From the NCBI GenBank assembly GCA_019426215.1, contig CM033393.1, forward strand, positions 14,294,046 through 14,358,045: a DNA stretch of 64,000 nt, given 5' to 3'. This document shows positions 20,825 through 32,513 of this stretch, in pieces. The notes below the pieces were generated by a model that worked only from the letters and a program-made list of their open reading frames with translations, did not search any database and was not told the DNA's origin. A program made the position numbers and the translations under genes. Origin of the DNA: Buddleja alternifolia (lineage: Eukaryota; Streptophyta; Magnoliopsida; Lamiales; Scrophulariaceae). Positions within the stretch are counted from its first letter, which is position 1; the number at the start of each line of letters is the position of its first letter.

Positions 20825-21693
20825 ATCATAGAGCATCATATTTAATAGGCATACAATTTAGGGGGAATCCACTTTATGTTTATGTCTAAATCATTTTTTC
20901 AAATAAGTCATCAATTTTAGGGGGAACCTTAAAATTGTACTTGGTTCAACTCATAAGCGACTGTGATCAAAAATGACTTTGAAAATTTATTCATTGATCA
21001 CTAGCGCTTATCTATTATGCATGACAAAATCAATCTCTAATAAATTAAAATGTCTTTTTATAAATCCAAGCGATTATTTCTATCTTTAACTTTAAGAAAT
21101 TAAATCCTGTTCTCAAAAAGACTTCAGCGTTAAAAAGATTCCCACTTTAACGCTAAGTATCCTTTTCTGAAATTCATGCATAGTTTTCATCGCTAAAAGT
21201 AGCGTGTGGATAAGTCCAAAAGATCAGATTTGACAATTGCCCACACGTGTTTATCACATCAAACTGACGGTTAATGATTCCTATCTAAAAACTAGGCGCT
21301 TCAGTAACTGCACCTGTCTGAATACGTGTTAGTGCACTATCAGGCGCGTGTATCTCACGCTGAAAATTAAAAAATATTTCAAAGGTTTTGAAAAAGTAAC
21401 TGCGGATTTCAAACCATTATATTCCAAAGTAGTTACCCATTTTACCGCACTTTTTGACATCCGTCTTTATGAGTAAACGACTCAGATTTAATTTTTGTCA
21501 AATTCAAAATTAACTTCTGTACACGTGTCATTCATCTACTAGTTGAGGAGTTATTTTTGCCTCCTATTTAAACCCCTCACAACCTTTACAGTAAAACTTT
21601 ATGACTTCCAAATTCTTCTACTGTAAACGTTCTCTCTCAAATGCTAAAAAATTATTTTTTCTCTCTTCCACTCAAGCTTTTCTAGTTCATCAA
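20825..21693 (+). other. SIRE1 spacer between pol and extra ORF
   Basis: No ORF is supported. Two purine runs of the form ttagggggaa (near 20858 and 20920) resemble internal polypurine tracts. SIRE2 has a corresponding spacer at 42561-43352 with similar sequence, so it is a shared part of the family. It may hold signals for making a separate mRNA for the downstream ORF; that is inference. Confidence 0.6.
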
Positions 21694-22924
21694 TGGCACC
21701 CAAATCTTCCAAATCTGCTGCCGAAAAATCTTCCAAATCAGAAAAACTAGTCACTGTTAACGCCGGTTTTCTTGTTAACTGGGACTATCTCTTCGAGAAC
21801 CAGAACTTCCCTCTATGAACTATTCTTCCTCTTGTTCAGGAGTCTGGTTTACGCGACATGATAACTGTTATTTTCAACTTCTTTGAGGAAGAAACCTTGT
21901 TCTTCTTCAAGAACGCCAAAATCTCCAACGACGGAAACTCCATTTCCTGCGTCTTTTCCTTTGCCCGTTAGACCTTCGTCCTCACCCCTTCTCTGATTTC
22001 ATCTCTACTAAACTTGCCAAATGATGGTGCCGAAGTGGAAAATGTCACTCTTGGTGATGCTACAATGGTATGGGCATTGATCAAGAAAGATGAAGTTGAG
22101 GCTGCCTATGAACCTAACTTCAAGAAAAATGACATGAAGGGCAAATATGTTATTCTTGCGGACATATGTGCAAAGATGATTGAATGCAGAAAGGGAATCT
22201 TCGATAAAGTTTCAAACCTCCAGTACAAGATGATGGTAGCCATTCTGACCAAACTGAAGCTAAATTGGTCACTTTACGTTTTTTATCGCTTCAAACAAGA
22301 GATGGCCAAATCGGTTAATCCCAAGCCTTACGGGATTGTCTTAAGTCGAATTCTTAGCGCTAGAGGTTTCACTAACTCTGCTGGAAAGAAAATACCAGTG
22401 CTAAAGTTTTATGGAAAGAAAATGATTGGAGAGCTGCTCAAACCAAGGAAATGTGGTGGTACAGCGGTTCCCAAAGAAAAGCGTGAGCAACTTCTTGCCG
22501 AAGGATTTCGCAGCGATGATGAAGAGCAAGCGTCTTTGTCTTCATCATCATCGAAAGAAGAGGTGGTGGTTAAACGACCAAAACAAAAAATCACATTAAA
22601 AGTCGCTGAGCCATCTAAACTAGCAAAGAAGCAGAAGTAGAAGCCGGAGCCCAAGAAGAAATGGAAGTCTCCTTCTCCTTCTCCCAAATCTCCATCTCCT
22701 CCTCCAGCGTTTATCATTCCTCAGGAAGAGGAAGAGGAAGAAGAAGTAGAAGTATCGCTAGCCCGAAGGAGTACTCCTCTTTCCACTCCAGACATCGACA
22801 AGCACTCTAGCAGAGCCAGTGCTTGAAGAACCAGCGAGTGTTCCATCTCAGTCTGACGTTGCTCCAGAAATTAACTAAGATCCTAAAGCCTATGCTCACT
22901 CTGAAAGGCTTTCACATGTTCGGG

Positions 22925-23007
22925 GTAAGTACTTGCGCTAAGCAAAGTAGTTTATCCTTTCCTCTTTAGTTTCTAAGTCTCTAACACTAGGATAAAAAAA
23001 ATTTCAG
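22925..23007 (+). other. Predicted intron 1 of the SIRE1 extra ORF (83 bp)
   Basis: Donor g|gtaagt and acceptor aaatttcag|t. The length is not a multiple of three; removal puts the upstream frame (ending V-R) in register with the downstream frame (E-C-E-A-N-I-Q), phase 1. Read through, it would break the protein. Confidence 0.65.
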
Positions 23008-23193
23008 TCGAGTGTGAAGCAAATATTCAAACTGTTCTCAACACTCTTGAGGATTTTCATATTCCCATCCGTGTTGATCCCATTACTTCTTTTCTGGATT
23101 TAGATCCAGAAGAAGCTATCCCGGAGCCTGAGGAAATTGTACCAAACGTAGAAACAGATCAAGAGACTGCGTCAGTCGATGATAGTCCTCAGG

Positions 23194-23274
23194 GTAAGCG
23201 TTGTTGTCTTTTCTTTGTAATTTCTACTTAGTAGAAATTTTGCTTGCTTTTTCTCAAACGCTTACATGTATTAG
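23194..23274 (+). other. Predicted intron 2 of the SIRE1 extra ORF (81 bp)
   Basis: Donor cagg|gtaagc and acceptor gtattag|ctcaag, phase 1 as for intron 1. Unspliced, it contains consecutive stops (tagtag at 23229-23234). SIRE2 has donor and acceptor sequences at the matching place (41383 to 41288, minus strand). Confidence 0.65.
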
Positions 23275-25853
23275 CTCAAGATGCACCAGACGCTGATGCA
23301 TCTTCACCTTCCAAGATTCCTGTTGAATTGGATGTGGATATGGAAGCAGTTGTGGATATCGCTAAGGAAGTAGCCTATGTCCTTCCTGACGCTGACACAT
23401 CTCCAGTCAATCAAGCGACTGAGCATGCTGAGCGATCGATAGAAGTGACCTCTATTCCAACAGAATCTATTGCCTTCGTTCCCACTCCAACCGGATCTCC
23501 TCCCCATGTCATAGACTTCTTTCCTCGTGGATACAATGCAGACGTTGAATTCTACTATACCGCTAGAGAGCTTGACACTAGGCAGTTAGTCGAAATGGAA
23601 ATCAATTTTCAAAGTACTCTCCATAGGACTGATGTCTCAAATTCTGACAAGTTTAATTTGTTCGAGCGTTTCGACGATCTAGGTGTTTGCAATCTTGAGC
23701 GACTCCAATCTCGACTTGAGTATATTCGTCGACCAGTGTTCAACATGACTGAATTTGACGAGAAGCATTTTAACTTTACTGGCCATTTTGAAGAGTCATT
23801 TTATCCTTTGCGCCAGAATAAAGTCGTCATAAAAAATCCCCATATGGGTGATTGGTCAAAGAATCCAGACGAAGAAATTCTCAACAGGATTGGATGCTCC
23901 TCTTTTCCTAAAGTCATTCATTCTCCTCAAAACACTCTATCCCCTAAACCTCTCAAATTGTGGAAAGGGAAAGGACCAGTAGTTGCTGAGCGTCCCAATC
24001 TTATCAATTTATGGATAGAAGTTGAAGCTCGTGAATACCTTGCAAGAGTGTGGGTTGAGGACTGTGATGAAGAATTTGAACGCTTTGAAAAGTTTATTGC
24101 AGCAAGAAAAGAACAGAAGAAAGCTGATAAACTTGAAAAGCGATGGATGATGGATACTACAAGATGGGCTAAAGAATTCGTGTTGCACTTTTACTTGCTG
24201 GAAGAACTTGTGAGGTACCCATTTTTGTTTCAATTCGGAGTAGATTACAGACGCAGAGGTTATGCCCTATTTTTTCTCCAACAGCAACAGAATTTGGTAG
24301 GCAATATTAGCTCTTTACCTTACCACAAACAATCAGTAGAATGCTATATTCGCCAGCATTTAAGCTTAATCGCTCAGGGAGGCCGCCATATTTATCATCC
24401 TACTCAAAATTTTGTTCAGCGAATCCTTCTTGACCTCAATGAAGATGCATCCTCTAGTAAGCCATCTATTCAACCCAAACACAGTGAAATTCGTGTCAAT
24501 GTTGCAGATGAGCATGCTGAGTTTGCTGAATTCTACAGAGACAGAAGAGCAGTGATAGAAAACGCACATGCGCTGGATGTCACTTTCAACCACTATTCAG
24601 GGCTAAGCAACTTCCGAGGATACAATTTTCACCCTGTGCTCTTTTGTGAACAGAATGTTCAATTGGCCAAGATGATATCAATGATCAGGCCAGTGGACAT
24701 AGAAGCAGCTCAAGCGCTCTTGCCATTTATTTTGGACTACTACATCTCTTATACTACAGGAATTGATCTGCCGGAAGGAGTGCAACTTGCACTAAGCAAT
24801 GAAGAGCACAAAGACGCTATATTCTTTATCCCGCAGACCAACCTGATTAGTCCAAGGCACCTAATGGAAGCGATTGGCCCACTCTGGGTCATACCTGTTG
24901 AGAGTCCAGCACCTCAAATTGAAGTTGTTGCAATAGAAGAAGAACAAACTCCTGCTGTGGAAGCTGCTCAACCCACAGACGCTGATATACAAGATATTAT
25001 CCTCAGTGCTCCAGCAGACGAGGTTCCCCTTGAGGAACAAGTTGTTCAAATTGACTCCGCAACTCAGATACTAGACTCAGCGATAGAAGAGGTTCATGCT
25101 GACTTAGCCGCACAGCCTGAAGAGCCTATTATCAAAGACAAATCTAAAGGCAAAGCTCCAGCAGTCTCTAGCTCTCACGGACTTGAGCGTTCCTCTTCCG
25201 ATTCATCAAATTCAGACTTTGACAGTGATCCAGAAGCTAAAGACTTCAGAAAAGCAGTTCGACATTCTCTCCACGATATAAAGGGTTCATGTTCTCGATT
25301 GGAAAAGCGAAGTACTTCCACGCTCAATCAAGTTGAAACATTTCTCAAATCTGATATGCAAAATGCAAATAAGCTTACAATCTCCATGATGAACTCTATC
25401 GCTCCTCTCATCAAAGAGCTTTCAGACGATTTCAATCAGACGTTTGTGCAGAATGCTTCAGCTAATACTGAGCGTCACAATTCCTCCAACCTTATCTCTC
25501 AGAGTATCACTGAAAAGATTACTCTCTTGATAGATGAAGTCAAGCTTCTCTGAAGGGATATCTCTGACTTAAAGACCTCTCTTGATGATGCCAAGAACGG
25601 GGAAAATAAAGAAAAGTCCAAGGCAATATCTAAAATAGATAATAAACACTGGTGCTCAATGTTTGACGAAACAGTGAGCATAAAGAAGATGCTAACTAAA
25701 AAGAGAAAGCCAAGATATTATCTAGGAAGGTATTTGCTCAAGGAGTTGGACGTCGAATTTTTGGAGAGTATGGGGTTTCATCCTTATGCCGGACCGCTTA
25801 GACGACCTATCAACTGGAAGCCATTCAACGATAGAAGACAAGACATCTATTAG

Positions 25854-26256
25854 AACATGGTATTCCTCCAAGGTAATGGGTGGACAGGCTGAAGGAACTG
25901 AATGAGAGCGCTAGACAACGAAGGCATGACTATGATGAACTCCAACATACCACCATGATAGACGTTGATTGACTCCTCATGGACTTAGCAAATGAGATCT
26001 ACCAAAAAGCGACAAAAAACATGAATGTTTTATATTTTTTATTTTTTTAATTATTCAGTGTAAATCATGCATGCTTATCTCTCTACATAAATGAATGATT
26101 TATCGCTGAAACAACTTGTTGAGGCTAATCTAACAATAGCTAACTTTACTAACTTTCCAAATGCTAACTTATACTTATTTGGGCTTTTCTTTGAACTCTT
26201 AAATTATAAAAGAGTTATAAGAGTTAAAGTCTTGACATCATCAAAAAGGGGGAAAT
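25854..26256 (+). other. SIRE1 3' untranslated region and polypurine tract
   Basis: No gene is visible. The polypurine tract aaaaagggggaaat (26243-26256) lies against the 3' LTR. SIRE2 has the matching tract at 38111-38127 on minus. Confidence 0.85.
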
Positions 26257-27762
26257 TGTTAGGAATTTCATGGTAGATGTTTTGATGATGACAAGATAGG
26301 ATTTTTATGTTAGACCCCAAAATATAATGTAAGTTTATATTTCATAGATCAATTGTATAAGCGTTTGAAAGTATGTAATTTTGTTAGGCTTGTAATTTTT
26401 ATCTTTGTAGATTTTAGACTAAGTATTAGATACAGAATCGTTGATAGAATTCTAGGTGAGTCTATTAGAGAAGAAGTTGAAGATCAGCGTCTGAAGTCAG
26501 AAGTAGACGAAAATTTATCCTTAGCATCTGTCAAACGCTAAAGGACTATTTCAGGGATTCTTGAATCAAACGCTCAAACCCCTCTAACGATCAGAATTAG
26601 ATTCACTTGAAAAAAATTCTCAAGTCATGAAGGACTTAAATGCAGTTATTCAACGGACATTTATTTCAAACGGGAAATAATTTCGAACGCATTAAATGCC
26701 TGATAAGAGCATTAAATGTGATAAGCCAATATGACTTGTGGACAAGCCACCTTTTGACTACACTGTCAGAACTTCAGAGTTTATAGCTACTCCCGTCCAA
26801 CCGGAACCAACAGGATTTCAGGAATGTCAGAGAAAAGGTATAATCAGGTGCCGCGTGAAAGGCACGCTTTCACATGTGTCCAACTGACATAATCCCAATA
26901 ATTGCCTATAAATACCTCATTCCAGGAAACCCTAAATATAACACAGAGATAGAGATATACGTACATGCACAAGAAAAATTTGCTGAAGAAAAAGCTTAAA
27001 AACGCCACAGCCAAAATCTTTCAAGCTTTTTACATACATTCCTTACAGTCACAAATATCTCAAATATCTTCAAAAGAAGAAACCTAAACTCTTACTGAGA
27101 TATTCCAAGTTGTTTGATCTTTCCAAAAACAAACAAACCCTTGTGATAAAACCCTTAACCTTTCATGTGAGTGAGAAAGTTGTTGAAAACCCCTTACAGG
27201 CAGTATTTCTGAGTGAGAGAAGCTTGTAGAAGAAGATCTTCATTGGTGCTGAAATCTGTGTGATCAAGGAGCCCGAGATCGTTTTCACCTATTTACTATC
27301 TTGTAGAAGATTCTGTGTGATTCTTTGATAATCATCTTAGTAATTTCCCTCCAAGTGAAAAAAGGAGAAGAAGGACGTAGCTGGGATTACATCACCCAGT
27401 GAACCTTATATATCCTGTGTCATTTACCTTCATTATTGTCTTGTTTCATATTGTTTTATCTATTCTGAAAAAGACAAGGTAAATATGCTAAGTGACTATT
27501 TAACCAAAACGAACGCTAAAGCTTTAAAAATCATTTTCGCTGTGCTAACCCTGCTTAAGTGATCTAAGCATTACCCTACTTTGGTAAATTTCCGAAATCA
27601 CTAAGTCTAAGTTATCTTTACTGAAGCGCCTGACCCAAGCGCTTAGCTTCCTAAGCATTTCAATCTTTAAAAGTGATACGAAATTTTTGAAGTCGAAGAA
27701 GGCTTCAGGGTCTATTCAACCCCCCCCCTCTAGACCCTTTCGTTTGCCACTTGGGACCACCA
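26257..27762 (+). repeat. 3' LTR of SIRE1 (1506 bp)
   Basis: Same length and ends as the 5' LTR. TATAAATA is at 26907-26914. The C-run near the end is nine C (27720-27728) against six in the 5' LTR, with the flanking stem agggtcta/tagaccct intact. It is followed by the cctta TSD. Confidence 0.95.
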
Positions 27763-27838
27763 CCTTAAAATTATATCTACACATTATGTATTAAACATCT
27801 TTGTAATCTCCATTTCGCTTTCATTTATAGATAACTGG

Positions 27839-28562
27839 ATGTCTAAGATGACTAAGAACCCGTTTTCCACAATTCTCAACACAAACAAACTCACTGGACC
27901 CAAATATTCTGATTGGCTTAGAAACCTTAAGATAGTGCTCAACTCTGAGAATAGAGCCTATGTCTTGACTGATGCACCCCTCTCGACTCTGCCAAAGTAA
28001 GGTGCACGATGCTTGCATCGATGTCGAATGAGTTGCAAAAGCAACACGAAATATGACAAGGGTTGCTGATATTTTTGAACACTTACAAGAGTTGTATGGT
28101 GAAAAATCTAGGAGGAAAAGGTACTTAGTGTGTAAAGAGCGTTTCAGAGCTCATTGACTGACGGGTCAAAAGTCCAAGAACATGTGCTAAAGATGATTGG
28201 GCTCATTGACAAGTTTTCAAGTCTTGACATTATTCTAGACATTGAACTCTTAATAGACTTAGTACTTCAATCATTGCCTACCTCATTCGGCCAGTTTGCG
28301 GACAACTTTAACATTAACTGTCTGGAGGCAACCTTGCTTGACTTGTTAAGGACTGCAGAGGCCACCGTCAAGAAGGATAAGCCAGTCCTACTTGTGATTT
28401 CTGCTCATTCTGAGGCTAAGAAGCTAAAGAAATAGAAAAGGAAGAGTTTCCGAAAGAACAAGAAACTAAAAGTTAAAGGTGGAGTCAAGAAGGTTAAGTT
28501 CAAAAGGAATAAGGGTGTATGTTTCCTTTACAGTAAATCAGGGCATTGGAAGAGGAACTAAA
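27839..28562 (+). pseudogene. B gag
   Basis: The ATG at 27839 starts M-S-K-M-T-K-N-P-F-S; after it comes the L-T-G-P-K-Y-S-D-W-L-R-N-L motif shared with A2 gag. Frameshifts and a stop near 28157 break it. A second segment (28154-28435) has the V-L-K-M-I-G-L-I-D-K and L-Q-S-L-P-x-S-F blocks of UBN2-type gag. Lys-rich sequence follows and a damaged zinc knuckle (C-F-L-Y for C-x2-C, then G-H-W-K-R-N and a stop). Confidence 0.75.
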
Positions 28563-28617
28563 CTAAAGGTATTTAATTTGCTTTTCTTAAATAAGAAAAC
28601 AAGATAACTTAAAAAAT

Positions 28618-31110
28618 AGTACACTAATGTGGCATGCTAGACTAGGACATATTTCCAAAGAAAGATTGCACCAATTGGCAAAGGAATGTGAACTCGACCT
28701 TGAAGAAGAGGAAGCCATGCCTACTTGTGAGTCTTGTCTTAAAGGAAAAATGACCAAGTCACTATTTGTAGGACAAGTGGAACGTGCAACTCATCTTTTG
28801 GATTTGATCCACTTGGTTGTTTGTGATCCTTTTAGTATATGTACTAAAGGAAGGTGTACTTACTTCATTACTTTTAACAATAATTATTCACGGTACAAAT
28901 ATGTGTACCTTATGAAACACAAATCCGAAGCTTTTGAAAATTTCAGAGTTTAGGAATGAAGTAGAAAAACAACTAAGTCATAGTATTAAGACTCTTCGAT
29001 CTGATTGGGGAGGAGAATACTTAAGTGACGAATTCTTTAGTTATCTTAAAGAGAACTAGATTCTCTCTCAATGGACTTTGCCTGTGACACCACAATTGAA
29101 TGGCGTGTCTGAGTGAAGGAATAGGACTTTATTGGATATGATCCGTTCCATGATGAGTTTCACTGAAGTTCCTCCATCTTTCTGGTGTTATGCCTTAGAA
29201 ACTGCGGCTTATCTATTAAATAGATTGCCTTCCAAATTTGTGCCCAAAACGCCTTTTGAGTTATGGCATGGTAAACCGGCGTCATACAAACATCTTCGAG
29301 TATGAGGTTGTTCTGCCTATGCCAAAAGGCAAGTGGGAGAGAAGTTAGAGTCTAAGTCTATTAAGTCTAGCTTATATAAATTTATTGGGTACCTTAAAGA
29401 AACTGTGGGGTACTACTTCTATGATCCATCGGAACAAAAGGTGTTTGTTTTAAGGAATGCTATCTTTTTAGAAAAGGATTTTCTATTAGATAGAAATGGC
29501 GGGATCATAGAACTTAAAGAAGTTCAAGAACCACAAATTATCTCACAAACTTTGGAAACACAAGCATAGGAAAATACTGAAATATCTAACACACAACCTC
29601 CGAGAAGATCCGGAAGGATCCCAAGGTCACTTGAGAGGTATGATCTATTACTAGAAAGTAACAAGGTGTAGCTTCAAGTGGATGAAGATCTAAGAAGCTA
29701 CAACGAAGAAATATGTGATATTGATTCGGGGAAGTGGCAAAGTGCCATGGAATCTGAAATGGACTCCATATACTCCAACAAGGTATGGACCTTAGCAGAT
29801 CCATGAGAGGGTATAGTACCCATTGGTTGTAAGTGGATCTATAAGCGAAAGCTTGGAGCAAGTGGAGAGGTAGTGACCTATAAAGGTAGGCTAGTAGAAA
29901 AAGTTTACACTCAAAGAGAGGGTATCGACTATGAAGAAACTTTTTCGCCAGTAGCAATGCTTAAATCCATTAGGATTCTACTTGCAATATCTACACAATA
30001 TGATTAGGAAATATGGCAGATGGATGTGAAAACCGCCTTCCTCAATGGAAACATAGAGGAAGAGATTTACATGAAACAACCAGAAGGTTTCACATCTAGT
30101 GGGAGTAAGCAAAAGGTTTGCAAACTCCAAAAGTCCATTCACGGACTAAAGCAAGTATCCCGAAGTTGGAACATCTATTTTGATGAAACTATAAGGATCT
30201 ATGGTTTTATTAAAAATGAAGATGAACCAGGTGTATACAAGAAAGTCAGTGGGAGTGCAGTGACATTCTTAGTACTTTATGTTGATGATATTCTTCTCAT
30301 TGGGAATGATGCAATTGACTAAAATATGGTTTTCCTCCAAATTCTCCATGCAAGACTCAGAAGATGCATCCTACATCTTAGGAATCAAAATCTATAGAGA
30401 TAGATCAAGCAAGATGATAAGATTGTCTATGCTAAAGAGTTTTAGCATGGAGGAATCAAAGAAAGATTTCTTACCTATGAGTCATGGGATCCAATATTCT
30501 CGATCCATATGTCCTTAGACACCCCAAGAACGAGATAGGATGGCTCTCATACCATATGATTCTATCATAGGAAGTATCATGTATGCAATGTTATGTGTAA
30601 GGCCTGATGTGGCTCACGCATTCAGTGTAGTGAGTCATTTTCAATCCGACCTAGGCGAGTTACATTGGGTAGCTGTGAAAACAATCCTCAAGTACTAGAG
30701 AAGAACTAATGATTTGTTTTTGATCTATGGCGGTGGATAATTGATACTAGAAGGGTACACTGACTTTAGTTTCCAATCTGAGGTGGATGATTTGAAATCA
30801 ATGTTGGGGTTTGTATTCACCCTCAATGGTGGAGCACTAAGTTGGAAGAGTTCCAAACAGAAGACTACTGCGGATTCCGCAACCGAGCCTGATTACATAG
30901 TTATATCTGATGCAGCAAAGGAAGATATTTGGATTAGGAATTTCATCCAAGGGTAATCCCTAGCATTGTCAATCCAGTACCTCTGTAATAATGGCCCTAT
31001 TGCTTAAGAAAATAAGCCGAGGTCTCATCAAAGATCCAAACACATAGAGAGACGATACCATCTGATTTGGGAGATTATTGGTAAAGTTGTCTGCTAGTGG
31101 AAAGAGTCGA
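28618..31110 (+). pseudogene. B pol without protease
   Basis: It begins directly at the integrase zinc domain (W-H-A-R-L-G-H, C-E-S-C, 28630-28740), so the protease has been deleted between the knuckle and here. The integrase core has S/D-W-G-G-E-Y and Q-L-N-G-V-S-E. RT has the Q-M-D-V-K-T-A-F-L-N-G block (30020) and an intact Y-V-D-D (30280). RNase H has Y-T-D-F-S-F and S-K-H-I-E-R-R-Y (to 31060). At least eight in-frame stops and several shifts are present. SIRE2 begins just downstream at 31123. Confidence 0.85.
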
Positions 31111-31725
31111 CTCAACGGAGAATGTTGGTCCCAAGTGGCATACGAAAGGGTCTAGAAGGGGGGGTTGAATAGACCTTAAAGTTTTCTTCAACTTCAATAA
31201 GATTACAGATGCTTGGCTAAGCGTCTACTTGATGACAGTTTGTAGAGAGTTTACTTAGACTCAAAATTTGAATACTTAACCAGATTAAGAAAAGCGTTCA
31301 GTTCTGTTATTGGCGTTAGCACAACGGAAGTGTTTTAAGTCTTCTTTTAGAAAGGTTTAGCAACACAATGGTTTACTTAGTTGATTCTAACTTTAAACAG
31401 TTTTATCAATGTGTCTACTTTTTGTTTATGTAAAGCACACAAAGTTTGAAAGGTTTGTTAGGTGGTTTAATCCCAACTACATCCTTTTTCTCCTTTTTCA
31501 ACTCGGAGGAAATCCAATAAGATGATCTTCGAAGAATCACTGAGAAACTTTTACAAAACAGAGGATGGATTGGATACGAATGGCTTGAGCTCCTTGGTCA
31601 CACAGATTTCAACTCCAAGACACTTTGATCTACTTGCATTTTTCACCCAAAAATATTGCAAGTATTCAACTTTTTCTTCACCGCTGAATAGGGCTTTTGG
31701 TCAACAGGTTTGTTTGATTTTTAGA

Positions 31726-32498
31726 TGTTCAATTGGGTTTCGATTGAAAAATCATAAACGCAGCGGAAGGGATTTCAAAAATTAAAAACGAAAACCCAAT
31801 TGGTACTCTAATTCGCATAATTGAATCTAAAAGCGTATAACGAATAAAACATACTCGTTAATATGAATATGATGATGGAGAAAAACTACTTTTAGATGTT
31901 CAATTGGGTTTATGATTTGCCCATCAAGTCCGCATTTCAAGGTTGACCCCACCAAAGGGTGAATTGGGTCTAACTACTCTAGTGAAAGACTTGACGTCAC
32001 AAGTGCATCTTCAGCCTGATAATTCAGGTCAAAGGTTCGCATATACCTATTATGCATAATCAGTTCCATCATTGACAGTCACAGAGTGAAAACCCATGTG
32101 ACAGAACCGATGCGAGTCGTGTTCGAACATATCAGTTCCACTGATGTGTCTACAATCTTAATCTCCTATCATCCCATGATACCAGACTGGCACTCCCATG
32201 TCGGAGCTAAGATTGTACAAGTATTCGAGTCTTTATTTGTCCATTAAAGACTTCATATTACTTGCGAACTTATTTTAGTAATCACGATCGATCTCTCTAG
32301 TGCCAATCTTCTTATCCCATAGGAAGTAGAGGGATCGCACTGAAAACATGACAAAACATTTTACACAACTTATAGATGCAGATAAGAATTAAGTGAAAAC
32401 TCAATAATGCCTTTTAGTTAAGAAGAGTTTAAGTTCAATACAAGATATATGCCCTATACATTCTATCCTCTATGGCATCTGAGGGCATAATCCTAACA
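31726..32498 (-). repeat. A1 3' LTR with a 1-kb deletion and a templated filler
   Basis: The outer end (gggtttcgattg) and inner end (gcataatcctaaca) match the LTR of A3. Sequence between 'gagaaaaact' and 'tgcccatcaagtccg', about 1.04 kb in A3, is missing. In its place is a 22-bp copy (31890-31911) of the junction between SIRE2 and A1 found at 31719-31740. Confidence 0.85.
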
Positions 32499-32512
32499 AT
32501 CTCCCACTTGCA
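32499..32512 (-). other. Polypurine tract of A1
   Basis: On minus this reads gcaagtgggagat against the 3' LTR. It starts only two bases after the pol stop codon (32516-32514). A3 has the same arrangement at 52869-52886. Confidence 0.85.
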
Positions 32513-32513
32513 C

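Larger units (their letters stand above)
21694..25853 (+). pseudogene. SIRE1 extra (envelope-position) ORF, apparently two introns, broken
   Basis: The ATG at 21694 gives M-A-P-K-S-S-K-S. Segment 1 (to about 22920) has a folded core of some 200 residues resembling the putative plant transposon protein domain, then a Lys/Pro/Glu-rich tail. Two GT-AG introns (22925-23007, 23194-23274) would join it to a long second segment (23275-25550) rich in acidic and Ser-rich linkers, with a conserved middle block. A further stretch to 25853 follows an in-frame TGA at 25551. Stops also lie near 21816, 21968, 22638 and 22876, and one frameshift near 22800. Most look like single transitions (TGG, CAG, CAA or CGA to a stop). 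No signal peptide or membrane segment is evident, so an envelope role is doubtful. SIRE2 has a homologue at 38394-42560. Confidence 0.75.
13811..27762 (+). mobile_element. SIRE1: complete SIRE/Maximus-like Ty1-copia element, 13,952 bp
   Basis: The exact 5-bp TSD cctta lies at 13806-13810 and 27763-27767. Order: 5' LTR 13811-15316, tRNA-Met PBS 15319-15332, gag, pol (protease, integrase, RT, RNase H), an 0.87-kb spacer, an extra ORF of about 4.1 kb, polypurine tract 26243-26256, 3' LTR 26257-27762. A long extra ORF after pol marks the SIRE/Maximus lineage. Both LTRs are exactly 1506 bp. They differ by a few bases per hundred by eye, not counted. All three coding regions carry stops or deletions, so the copy is dead although structurally whole. 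Confidence 0.95.
12898..31122 (+). mobile_element. B: decayed copia element hosting SIRE1
   Basis: B is the oldest recognisable layer of the middle block. Its visible parts are the leader remnant 12898-13805 and a gag-pol remnant 27768-31122; SIRE1 lies between, with a perfect cctta TSD. The proteins are close in type to those of the A elements (gag with L-T-G-P-K-Y-S-D-W-L-R-N-L, RT with Y-V-D-D). The protease region is missing. Its 3' LTR lies, if it survives, on the far side of SIRE2, outside the window. Confidence 0.65.

Noticed and set aside
22409..22717. Minus-strand ORF rich in Ser and Gly opposite the extra ORF
   Set aside because: It is a mirror of the Lys/Glu/Pro-rich tail of the plus-strand frame, with no independent support.
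21694..25853. Calling the SIRE1 extra ORF a true envelope gene
   Set aside because: No signal peptide, fusion peptide or membrane anchor was seen. Only the position after pol supports it.
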